DNA of 42,631 nt from Acidobacteriota bacterium (GTDB lineage: Bacteria > Acidobacteriota > Terriglobia > UBA7540): positions 1-42,631 of the forward strand of contig QHZN01000116.1 of NCBI GenBank assembly GCA_003225365.1, given 5' to 3'. A program made the translations under genes and the position numbers. Positions 17,999-25,754 of this stretch are shown here, one piece after another. Position 1 is the stretch's first letter; each line of letters starts with the position of its first letter. The notes beneath the pieces are model-generated. The model had not been told where the DNA came from, searched no databases, and saw only the letters and a program-made list of their open reading frames with translations.

Positions 17999-18826
17999 GT
18001 GATTTGCACTAAAGAAGAGCGCCTCAGCCAACTTCGCGAAGTCGTAGCTTCGGGACGGCCCATCATCCGCGCCGGCGCCGGGACTGGCATTTCCGCCAAG
18101 TGCGCCGAGGCGGGCGGCGCGGATTTGATCGTCATTTATAATTCGGGGCGTTTCCGAATGGCAGGGCGGGGATCTCTGGCGGGACTCCTGGCGTACGGTG
18201 ACGCGAACGCGATCGTGGTGGAGATGGCGAGCGAAGTCCTGCCCGTCGTCAAGCATACGCCCGTCCTGGCGGGAGTGAACGGGACCGACCCATTTCGCGT
18301 GATGAGCCGCTTCCTCGCCGAACTCCGCGACCTCGGTTTTGCCGGCGTGCAGAACTTTCCCACCGTGGGCTTGATCGACGGAGTGTTTCGCGCCAACCTG
18401 GAGGAGACTGGGATGGGCTACGACCTGGAAGTTGAGATGATCCGCCAAGCGAGTGAGATGGGCTTGCTGACGTGCCCTTATGTTTTTTCGCAGGAACAGG
18501 CGCGCGATATGAGTCGTGCGGGAGCAGACATTATTGTGGCCCACGCGGGGTTGACCGCCAAGGGGACCATCGGCGCCAGGACAGCGCTGACCCTTGATCA
18601 AGCCGCGGCGCTGATCCAGTCGATTCGCGATGCCGCCGTGTCTGTCAACCCGGAGATCTTGGTGATTTGCCACGGCGGCCCGCTGGCGGAACCAAACGAT
18701 GTCGCCCTTGTGCTAAGCAAAACCCGAGGCATCGCCGGCTTCTTCGGAGCTTCAAGCATCGAACGGCTGCCCGCGGAACGAGCCATCATTGAGCAGGTGC
18801 AAAAGTTCAAATCGATTTCGCGCTAG
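17999..18826 (+). CDS. PEP-hydrolase-like TIM-barrel protein (Tm-1 C-terminal domain homologue)
   Basis: 275 aa, the normal length for the phosphoenolpyruvate-hydrolase-like TIM-barrel family. Diagnostic stretches are [98 protein letters not shown] and the C-terminal [12 protein letters not shown]. Members act on phosphoenolpyruvate-like compounds or are of unknown substrate; in plant Tm-1 this domain is fused behind a UPF0261 domain. The GTG at 17999 is chosen because a purine-rich GGGAG lies upstream and it gives the family's normal N-terminus (the longer frame adds 48 unmatched residues). A cupin and a UPF0261-containing gene follow closely, so the three probably serve one catabolic step. 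Confidence 0.85.
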   Translation: MICTKEERLSQLREVVASGRPIIRAGAGTGISAKCAEAGGADLIVIYNSGRFRMAGRGSLAGLLAYGDANAIVVEMASEVLPVVKHTPVLAGVNGTDPFRVMSRFLAELRDLGFAGVQNFPTVGLIDGVFRANLEETGMGYDLEVEMIRQASEMGLLTCPYVFSQEQARDMSRAGADIIVAHAGLTAKGTIGARTALTLDQAAALIQSIRDAAVSVNPEILVICHGGPLAEPNDVALVLSKTRGIAGFFGASSIERLPAERAIIEQVQKFKSISR

Positions 18827-18993
18827 CGCCGATCCAATTTAATGAGGCTATGCAATACACTTCTGTCTCGTACCGCATTGGCCCCTCCGGCTTGCGCGGA
18901 TTCGTTCCGAAAGTTGGTGCGGCACTTGGGGCAAGCGGCGATCGCAATGGCCTCCCGCGACGCCTGACCGTTCGGCCCAACAAAGGAGAATCT

Positions 18994-19422
18994 ATGGCAG
19001 AACTACCCGGACTTCGTTTTGTACGGCCTTCCAACGTCGAGACCATGGTATTCGACTGGGGGACGATCAAGTGGCTGAGTGAGCCGGGGGTCACTAACAC
19101 GAGCGGGTTCAGCACGGGCGTCGTCCTGCTCGAACCCGGCAAGGGACACACGCGGCACAACCACCCAGGCAGCGAGGAAATCCTCTACGTGGTCTCTGGC
19201 GAGGGAAAGCAGATGGTGGATGTGGATGGGGAGTGCTGGCAGCCCATCGTTGCGGGCGACCTGGTACACATTCCTCCCGACATCTTTCACGCCACCATCA
19301 ATACCGGATGGGAGCCTCTGAAGATGATTGCGGTCTACTGCCCGCCCGGGCCCGAGGCCATACTGCGAACCTTGCCGGGGTGCAGGCTGATCCCGCCCAG
19401 TGACCCGCCCAGGCAAGCCTGA
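18994..19422 (+). CDS. Cupin-domain protein
   Basis: 142 aa, a single cupin barrel. Motif 1 is HTRHNHPGSEEILYVVSGEG (two His and a Glu as metal ligands), and motif 2 is AGDLVHIPPDIFHATINTG (the third His). The metal-binding set is therefore complete. The real start is ATG 18994, preceded by AAAGGAGA at a good distance; the frame extends upstream to 18850 without support. It lies between the TIM-barrel gene (167 bp before) and the UPF0261 fusion gene (35 bp after). A similar TIM-barrel, cupin and UPF0261 grouping would suggest an enzyme or sensor for the same small substrate, but the reaction is unknown. Confidence 0.85.
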   Translation: MAELPGLRFVRPSNVETMVFDWGTIKWLSEPGVTNTSGFSTGVVLLEPGKGHTRHNHPGSEEILYVVSGEGKQMVDVDGECWQPIVAGDLVHIPPDIFHATINTGWEPLKMIAVYCPPGPEAILRTLPGCRLIPPSDPPRQA

Positions 19423-19457
19423 ACCTTGAGAAGCACGAAACGCGGGTTTCGAGATCC

Positions 19458-22400
19458 ATGGAACGCAAGACGGTCGCGGTTATCGGAACGCTCGATACGA
19501 AGGGCGAGGAGTTTGCGTATCTGCGCACTCGCATCGAGTCGGCAGGGCTGGCCAGTTTGGTGATCGATTGCGGCGTTGTCGATCCGCCCGCATTTTCGCC
19601 GGATATTGACCGGCGCGAGGTTGCCGACGCCGGCGGCTACTCTCTCGATGATCTTGTTGCCGAACACGACCGGGGCAGCAGCATCGCGGCCATGGCTGCG
19701 GGCGCCGCTGTCGTGGTCGAGCGGTTGTTCCGAGGGGGAAAGATCCACGGGGTGATTTCCCTCGGAGGCTCAGCGGGAACCACCATCGGCACCGCGGCGA
19801 TGCGATCGTTGCCTGCCGGATTCCCAAAGATGATGGTATCCACGCTGGCCTCCGGAGACACTCGCCCTTACGTGGGCTCTAAAGACATCGCGATGCTTTA
19901 TCCGATCGTCGACATCGCCGGGCTCAACCGGCTCTCTAGGCGGATCTTGGGGAATGCCGCAGGGGCCATCGCGGGCATGGTGAACCAGGAGGTCATTGAG
20001 CCTCGGGAGGCCAAGCCTCTGATCGCCGCCACAATGTTCGGAGTGACCACGCCTTGCGTAACCATGGCCAGACACATCCTGGAGCAGCGCGGCTTCGAGG
20101 TTCTGGTCTTTCATGCCACAGGCACGGGTGGACAAGCGATGGAAAGCCTGATTGCCGATGGCTACTTTGCGGGCGTCCTCGATATTACCACCACGGAGCT
20201 GGCGGATGAGCTGGTTGGCGGGGTGATGAGCGCGGGGCCTCATCGGCTTGAATCAGCCGCGGCAAACGGAGTTCCCCAGGTCGTGTGTCCGGGTGCCGTT
20301 GATATGGTCAACTTCGGTCCACTCGATTCCGTCCCGGAGAGGTATCGCCAGCGGCGACTTTATGCTCACAACCCGACTGTGACGTTGATGCGCACGACTT
20401 CCGAAGAGTGCGCCGAGCTGGGCCGCATCACCGCCGAAAAGCTCAATCGCTCGCACGGCCCTGCGGTGTTTCTTATGCCCTTGCGCGGCGTCTCGGCAAT
20501 TGATGCTCCCGGTTCAGCCTTCCATTCGCCTTTCATCTCAAGACTTGGGCCGCCCGAAAAAGGTTTCCGGGATGGGCGGCGTCCGGGTTCCCAGAGGGTC
20601 GTCGAAGTTTTGTTCGTTACGTACTCCGCGCTGGTTGCCATTTTGAACGCGCACGCGGCTCAGGCGGTCCATCCGTCGGCGGTGAAGAATCGCGTGCCGC
20701 TTCGAGCGAACGCTTTTTATCCTCTGCCCCTCTCTTCCGTGAAACCGGCCGGCTGGCTGCGCCGGCAACTTCGGATTCAGGCCGACGGTTTGACTGGCCA
20801 TCTCGACGAGTTTTGGCCCGACGTCGGCCCGAACAGCGGCTGGTTGGGCGGCAGCGGCGAGAGTTGGGAACGAGGGCCGTATTATATGGATGGACTCGTT
20901 CCCCTTGCCTATCTGCTCGACGATCCGAAGCTTATCGCCAAGGCGAACAAATGGATCGGCTGGACGCTGACCCATCAAGGCGCCGACGGATCAATTGGCC
21001 CGCCGAGTAACAAGGACTGGTGGCCCAAAATGGTGATGCTGAAGGCGCTCACCCAATATCAGGAAGCCACTGGCGACCCCCGCGTGATTCCACTCATGGA
21101 GAAGTATTTTCACTACCAAACGGCAAACCTCAATCCACAACCGCTTCGGGATTGGGGAAAATTTCGGTGGGCCGATGAATTGGCCAGCGTGATCTGGCTT
21201 TACAATCGCACCGGCGATGGATCTCTGCTCGATCTGGCGCGCGCCCTCGGCGTTCAAGGCTACGATTGGAAGGCGCAATTCGCCAACTTTCCATTCAAAA
21301 CCAAGACGAGCCGCGGAGACTTGATGGCGAAGCCGGGGGAGGGACTTGCCGACCTGGCGTTGAGCGCTCACGGCGTAAACAATGCCATGGCGCTAAAGAC
21401 CTCCGCCGTGTGGTCGCTGGTTTCGGGCGATCCATCCGACCGCGCCGCCGCCGCCGCACAACTGCACACGCTGGACGATTACCATTCTCTTCCCAACGGC
21501 ATGTTCAGTTGCGATGAGCACCTCGCCGGCCACGACCCGTCACAAGGCACGGAGCTTTGTTCGGTAGTCGAGTCGCAGTTCTCGCTCGAGGAAATGATCG
21601 GCATTCTTGGCGAACCAGCATTGGGAGACCGCTTGGAAAAGATTGCGTATAACGCCCAGCCGGCCGCCTTCACCAAGGACATGTGGGCTCACCAGTACGA
21701 TCAACAACCGAACCAGGTGGAGTGCAGTCTTTACCAGCGCGACTGGACGACCAACGGACCCGAGTCGAACATCTTTGGTTTGGAGCCCAACTTCGGTTGC
21801 TGCACCGCCAACATGCACCAAGGCTGGCCAAAGTTCGCTGCCAGCCTGTGGATGGCAACTCCTGACGATGGGCTTGCCACAGTGGCGTACGCGCCAAGCC
21901 TGGTGGAGACCGAAGTCAAGGGCGGGGTGCGCGTCAGCATTCGGGAAGCTACCGATTACCCCTTTCGAGAGGAGATTCGCATTACCGTGAGTCCGGCTCA
22001 GCCTGTTGACTTCCCGCTGGTGCTCAGGATTCCGGGCTGGGCACAGCAAGCTAGGGTGATCGTGAACTCGAAAACCATGGAAGGGGTGCATCCGTCCGCG
22101 TTCTTCCGCATCGAGCGTGTCTGGAAGAGCGGGGACCTGGTGCTTCTTCGTTTCCCCATGCCGGTCCGGGTTTCGCGATGGTACCGCAACTCCGCCGTCG
22201 TGGAGCGTGGCCCCTTGGTGTTTGCCATGCCGATCAGTGAAGACTGGAAAAAGATCACCAAGGGAATGAAGAATCCCGCCATCGATCCCGCGGCAGACTG
22301 GGAAGTGCATCCCACGACGCCGTGGAATTATGGTCTGATCGTTGCCGAGGGTGCGGCGCCCACGGAATGGCGGGTGACGGAAACCCTCATCGGCGATTTC

Positions 22401-22598
22401 CCATTCAGCTCCGATGGCGCTCCCGTCAAGATCACGGTGCAGGGCCGGCGGCTTGCTGATTGGAAATTAGTGGAGGGGTCGGCGGGTCCGCTACCCATCA
22501 GCCCGGTGTCGAGCCAGAACCCCATCGAAACTTTCCGTTTGGTCCCTTACGGGTCAGCGAGACTGCGGGTCACGGCATTTCCACAATTGGACCATTAA
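19458..22598 (+). CDS. Tm-1-like UPF0261 domain fused in frame to a GH127-like glycosidase
   Basis: 1046 aa made of two unrelated halves. Residues 1 to about 359 are a Tm-1-like ATP-binding (UPF0261) protein: AVIGTLDTKGEEFAYL, ISLGGSAGTTIGTAAM, FHATGTGGQAMESLIADG, CPGAVDMVNFG, HNPTVTLMRTT and PLRGVSAIDAPGSAF. The family normally has some 40 more residues, which are missing. After a linker, residues about 384-403 look like a bacterial signal peptide core (VLFVTYSALVAILNAHAAQA). Residues 404-1046 are a DUF1680/GH127-like enzyme with Glu candidates in ELCSVVESQFSLEEMIG and the cysteine nucleophile region FGCCTANMH (Cys781/782). The signal sequence in mid-protein implies that a deletion joined two genes. 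An internal start (TTG at residue 385) is conceivable but weak. The frame is open throughout. Confidence 0.8.
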   Translation: MERKTVAVIGTLDTKGEEFAYLRTRIESAGLASLVIDCGVVDPPAFSPDIDRREVADAGGYSLDDLVAEHDRGSSIAAMAAGAAVVVERLFRGGKIHGVISLGGSAGTTIGTAAMRSLPAGFPKMMVSTLASGDTRPYVGSKDIAMLYPIVDIAGLNRLSRRILGNAAGAIAGMVNQEVIEPREAKPLIAATMFGVTTPCVTMARHILEQRGFEVLVFHATGTGGQAMESLIADGYFAGVLDITTTELADELVGGVMSAGPHRLESAAANGVPQVVCPGAVDMVNFGPLDSVPERYRQRRLYAHNPTVTLMRTTSEECAELGRITAEKLNRSHGPAVFLMPLRGVSAIDAPGSAFHSPFISRLGPPEKGFRDGRRPGSQRVVEVLFVTYSALVAILNAHAAQAVHPSAVKNRVPLRANAFYPLPLSSVKPAGWLRRQLRIQADGLTGHLDEFWPDVGPNSGWLGGSGESWERGPYYMDGLVPLAYLLDDPKLIAKANKWIGWTLTHQGADGSIGPPSNKDWWPKMVMLKALTQYQEATGDPRVIPLMEKYFHYQTANLNPQPLRDWGKFRWADELASVIWLYNRTGDGSLLDLARALGVQGYDWKAQFANFPFKTKTSRGDLMAKPGEGLADLALSAHGVNNAMALKTSAVWSLVSGDPSDRAAAAAQLHTLDDYHSLPNGMFSCDEHLAGHDPSQGTELCSVVESQFSLEEMIGILGEPALGDRLEKIAYNAQPAAFTKDMWAHQYDQQPNQVECSLYQRDWTTNGPESNIFGLEPNFGCCTANMHQGWPKFAASLWMATPDDGLATVAYAPSLVETEVKGGVRVSIREATDYPFREEIRITVSPAQPVDFPLVLRIPGWAQQARVIVNSKTMEGVHPSAFFRIERVWKSGDLVLLRFPMPVRVSRWYRNSAVVERGPLVFAMPISEDWKKITKGMKNPAIDPAADWEVHPTTPWNYGLIVAEGAAPTEWRVTETLIGDFPFSSDGAPVKITVQGRRLADWKLVEGSAGPLPISPVSSQNPIETFRLVPYGSARLRVTAFPQLDH

Positions 22599-22689
22599 CT
22601 TGTTTGCCGGCCAACAATAGCGGCGGTCTACGCGATCAATCTGCCTGCCGGGTGGCGCCGAGGCCACAAGGAGGCGACGAAGCAGCGCG

Positions 22690-22832
22690 AGGCTAGTGCC
22701 CCGAGTTGTATAAAGGTTGAACAATTCCAGACCGTGGGGCGTCCCGGGAGTCCTTTGCGGGCATTGTCCCGCTGGGTGGGATGAAACAGGCTTTTTGTAG
22801 TTCGTCGAACTTCTGACTCGGGACACTAGCCT
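22690..22832. repeat. MITE-like element with terminal inverted repeats
   Basis: AGGCTAGTGCCCCGAGT at 22690-22706 and the complement of 22816-22832 (AGGCTAGTGTCCCGAGT) match at 16 of 17 positions. The unit is 143 bp long and has no coding capacity of its own. If the palindromic CTAG at each end is a target duplication, the element proper starts TGCCCCGAGT and ends ACTCGGGACA. A CTAG target would fit the YTAR preference of some IS5-type elements, though no parent element is visible here. Confidence 0.5.
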
Positions 22833-23102
22833 TGGAGCGTTGCGGCATTCGTTGCGTAACGCGCTTTTGGCGACACGGGGACTGTCCGCTCACGCGCGAT
22901 AGTACCGGTACAAGTCCCGTCGCCCCAACCAGCCAAACCGGCGTCCAACAAGCGCAAACCAAAGTTGAACTCTTTGAGAAAGTAACCACTGGGCAATATG
23001 CGTTCCCCAATTATCGACAAATTTGAGGTCACTCGTTACTGGAGTGAACCCTTGGAATGAGACAGTCAGGATGGGCACACCTTGACGGGAAAAGAGCCTC
23101 GA

Positions 23103-23225
23103 GTGAAGCGGAAACGATATTCCCGCCAGATTCAACGAAAGGCTGTCGAGCACATGAGGACCTGCGAAGGTCCGGGTAAGTTTGCGCAAGAGCTGGGCGT
23201 CACGCGGCGTTGTCTCTGCAAATAG
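23103..23225 (+). pseudogene. Transposase N-terminal fragment (helix-turn-helix, IS3-type OrfA-like)
   Basis: A GTG-started frame of 40 codons reads KRKRYSRQIQRKAVEHMRTC, then GKFAQELGVTRRCLCK and a stop. This matches the opening of helix-turn-helix transposase proteins, which normally continue with YKW(R/K) and a coiled coil. The match ends exactly where the tryptophan codon would be, replaced here by TAG. Only the first third of the DNA-binding domain remains, so it cannot be functional. Confidence 0.6.
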
Positions 23226-23345
23226 CTGAACCCGCGAATGAGATCGATTGGATTCTTCTCCGCCAGCTTCCATCGAAGTGCGGCCTGAAACAAGGTGTGA
23301 ATTAGTCTGCGACAATGGGATTTGATTCGAACGGGATTTTCAGTA
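23226..23345 (-). pseudogene. Tyrosine-recombinase fragment (core-binding domain end)
   Basis: On the minus strand the frame reads RIKSHCRRLIHTLFQAALRW then KLAEKNPIDLIRGF. This is the pattern seen where the N-terminal SAM-like domain of phage-type integrases meets the catalytic domain (helix ...LF..A..W.....NP...V). No catalytic R-H-R-Y residues follow; the frame meets the transposase fragment head-on at 23225/23226. It is a relic, probably left after a recombination event. Confidence 0.45.
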
Positions 23346-23383
23346 GCTTCAGGCCCCACGTCAGTTTGAGGTGGACCAGTTTG

Positions 23384-25477
23384 CTAGAAGTCGAGACGGA
23401 AACCCAGACGCGCGAGCAGTGGCGGTCCAAGCGTAAGGACGGGCGTCCGACCGATAGCATAGCGAGTGTCGGTCAAGTTCTCGACGGCAACAAACAGCCG
23501 CGCGTGCGGCAACAGCCGGCGCGAAGCTTCTGCGTCCAGGGTGAAAAAACGCCCTAGTGGCAATGTATTCAGATCGTCATCGAACTGTTTACCCACAAAC
23601 CGTCCCTGCAATCCCGCCATCCAATTCCGCTTGGCGTAGCTCAGTTGAAAGCTGAATTGGTTCCTGGCCATTTGCGAGACCAGCAAGCCCTCGCGTGCCG
23701 TATTGGCGGGGAACCGGACGACTCGGCTGTCCGTCAGAATGTATCCGGCAGAAAGTCGCAGTTGTTTCGAGAGGCGCATCTCTCCCGCCAGCTCGACTCC
23801 GCGTGCGCGCGTTTTTCCCAGGTTCTGCCGCTGCCGCGTGATGAGCATCGGTGCCACGGAGAGCGTCACATTAGCGACAGGGTCTGAGACTTCACTCCAG
23901 AAGAGATTCCCTCGCAGCGTCAATCGCTCCCCCCATTCTCGCAGGCTGATCCCCAATTCGCCGCCGGCCAGCTTTTCGGCGCGTAGATTGGAGTTCGCAT
24001 TCGTGACGACATTGCCCACACGGAAGTTTCGATACAGTTCGTTGAGGGTGGGCGCCCGGAAGGCTTGGTATGCGGAGGCGCTGACGGCGACGCCTGTCTT
24101 GAAAGTGTGCAGCAACACCAAGCGCGGGCTGAAGGCCGTCTCGGTCCGCTCCGGGAAGGAGTTGGCGGTTGCCGCGCCGCCCCTGAGGGGTGTGCGGCTT
24201 GAGAAGCCTCGGCTGTTCACCCAACTGTCCGCGCGACCGCCGAAGGTGAACAGCCAACTGGGCGCGAAGTAGAAGGCATCCTGCACAAAGAGACCGAGAG
24301 TGCGTTGCCGACCGCCCGCATCCAAGTCTGCGGTGGGCCCAGCAACGTTGAAGGACGTCTCGGCGCTTTCCCCGCGGACATCTTGGCCTTCCATTCCCAC
24401 TGCCAGGGTGTGTTTGCCGCTCAAGGTGCGCTGCCACTGCCCTACAAAACCAACCTGCTGGGAAGGGCTTCGCTGAACATTGGTCAAGGCCTCCGCGTTC
24501 CGGTCCGGCGAGACGGAAGAAAAGCTCTGGTTGAAGACTTCGTGCAATCCGTAGATCCGCACCGAAATGGAGCCCGCCGTCGGGCTCATCCAATCCGCAC
24601 CCAAGTCCATCGCCGGGATGCGTGTATTGTTGGTCTGCAATGGTGTGCCGTTGTGCCGCTTTTCGCCAAACGAACTCGCCCGGAAAAAGTCAGCGCTCCC
24701 GTAAGAGGCTTCGACCGTCGCAAAGGATTTGTGCACCGACCGGCTTTCGATGCTCACCACGCCGCCGAGTGCGCCACTGCCGTATAAATCCGACGAACCA
24801 CCGTTGAACACCTCCATTCTTTCGACGCTCGCACGCGGGATCCGATTCCAATAGATCCATCCGCCGAAGGGATCATTCAATGGTATGCCATCGAGGAGGA
24901 CCTCCGCACGGCTTGCGCCGCTCGCGCCCAATCCGCGCAGCGACACACCCTGCGAGGTCGGATTAGCAAATAAGCTTCCCGAGCGGCGGAAGAGTGTAAA
25001 CCCGGGTGCTTGCCGGAGAACGTCATCCAGCGCCAAGCTGCCGGAAGCTTCGATCTCCTGACTCGAGATTGAGAACTGACTGTTTGGCACCGGTGGGACT
25101 CGATCGTCCTCAGGCGCCGAGACCTCGATCCGTTGCAGGGGCGGCGCCGGATTCAAAACAATTCGGAGAGGAGGGCTTGATGAACCGCCCTTGATTTCCA
25201 AAGTGACGGTAGTGAATCCGGGGTACCGGGCCAGCAGCGTGCCGCCGGAAACATCCGCAATCTCGAAATTCCCCTCCTGATCTGTCGCCGCGAAGCGTAA
25301 GCCTTCGGTGGTCCGGAACTCGATGCGTGCGTTGCTGAGGGGGGAACCGGCCGAATCAACAACCATACCTCGGAGGGTTTGCTGTTGAGCAGAGAGGGTA
25401 GACGCGAAAGCAAGAAGGATGCAAAAGGACCCTGAATAGGACCAATCCCTTGCCGTTTGACGGCCACCGAGGATCAT
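23384..25477 (-). CDS. TonB-dependent receptor (BtuB/siderophore-receptor size class)
   Basis: 697 aa. A signal peptide (about 1-30, ending TLSAQQQ) is followed by a small carboxypeptidase-regulatory fold (about 33-110), the plug (about 130-245, with ALDDVLRQAPGFTLFRRSGS, GVSLRGLGASGASRAEVLLDG and SSDLYGSGALGGVVSIES) and a barrel ending in FRLDF. The plug is of the compact ligand-gated type used for vitamins, metal chelates and cofactors, unlike the large Oar-like receptor at 339-3641. GAGGT stands a few bases before ATG 25477. It diverges from two PQQ-dependent dehydrogenase genes, raising the idea that it imports PQQ, but no ligand can be read from sequence. No cobalamin-riboswitch core was found upstream. 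Confidence 0.9.
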   Translation of the reverse strand: MILGGRQTARDWSYSGSFCILLAFASTLSAQQQTLRGMVVDSAGSPLSNARIEFRTTEGLRFAATDQEGNFEIADVSGGTLLARYPGFTTVTLEIKGGSSSPPLRIVLNPAPPLQRIEVSAPEDDRVPPVPNSQFSISSQEIEASGSLALDDVLRQAPGFTLFRRSGSLFANPTSQGVSLRGLGASGASRAEVLLDGIPLNDPFGGWIYWNRIPRASVERMEVFNGGSSDLYGSGALGGVVSIESRSVHKSFATVEASYGSADFFRASSFGEKRHNGTPLQTNNTRIPAMDLGADWMSPTAGSISVRIYGLHEVFNQSFSSVSPDRNAEALTNVQRSPSQQVGFVGQWQRTLSGKHTLAVGMEGQDVRGESAETSFNVAGPTADLDAGGRQRTLGLFVQDAFYFAPSWLFTFGGRADSWVNSRGFSSRTPLRGGAATANSFPERTETAFSPRLVLLHTFKTGVAVSASAYQAFRAPTLNELYRNFRVGNVVTNANSNLRAEKLAGGELGISLREWGERLTLRGNLFWSEVSDPVANVTLSVAPMLITRQRQNLGKTRARGVELAGEMRLSKQLRLSAGYILTDSRVVRFPANTAREGLLVSQMARNQFSFQLSYAKRNWMAGLQGRFVGKQFDDDLNTLPLGRFFTLDAEASRRLLPHARLFVAVENLTDTRYAIGRTPVLTLGPPLLARLGFRLDF

Positions 25478-25549
25478 CCGAATACCTCGCTTGTGGTACG
25501 CATCATTCTACGCCACCAGGTATAAGTTACGCGGTTGGCACCTTTGGAC

Positions 25550-25578
25550 TTGACACGTATTCGGACCCTTTGGATACT
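25550..25578 (+). promoter_or_regulatory. Sigma70-type promoter facing the PQQ dehydrogenase gene
   Basis: TTGACA (25550-25555) and GATACT (25573-25578) are spaced by 17 bases, close to consensus. Transcription would start near 25585 and run into the first PQQ dehydrogenase gene, leaving a leader of about 170 nt to the preferred start. The promoter lies within the 277-bp divergent spacer shared with the TonB receptor gene. Confidence 0.6.
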
Positions 25579-25754
25579 TCCCTTTCCATGAAACGTTGAA
25601 TTGGTTTCGTTGCGGCAAAAGACTCGATTATTTACAGGGATGTAAGACGACACAATGGCCCGGCATGATTCACCAATTTGTGACTAGGGCCAGGGCCGCG
25701 GGCCCGAGCCGACTTAACTTCCTCCAGATTCAAAGGGCTGGCCGCTTTCAGCTT

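Larger units (their letters stand above)
22599..23383. other. Gene-free stretch holding mobile-element debris
   Basis: 785 bp with no intact gene. It contains a MITE-like element at 22690-22832, a transposase fragment at 23103-23225 and a tyrosine-recombinase fragment at 23226-23345. The remaining sequence (22833-23102) shows nothing I can identify. It separates the Tm-1-like/glycosidase region from the PQQ dehydrogenase region and looks like an insertion hot spot. Confidence 0.6.

Noticed and set aside
22890-23315. 141-codon minus-strand frame in the mobile-element debris
   Set aside because: It runs through the transposase fragment on the other strand, and no family was recognised for it as a whole.
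25478-25600. Cobalamin riboswitch before the second TonB receptor gene
   Set aside because: The conserved B12-box core and its usual stem pattern were not found, and the leader is too short.
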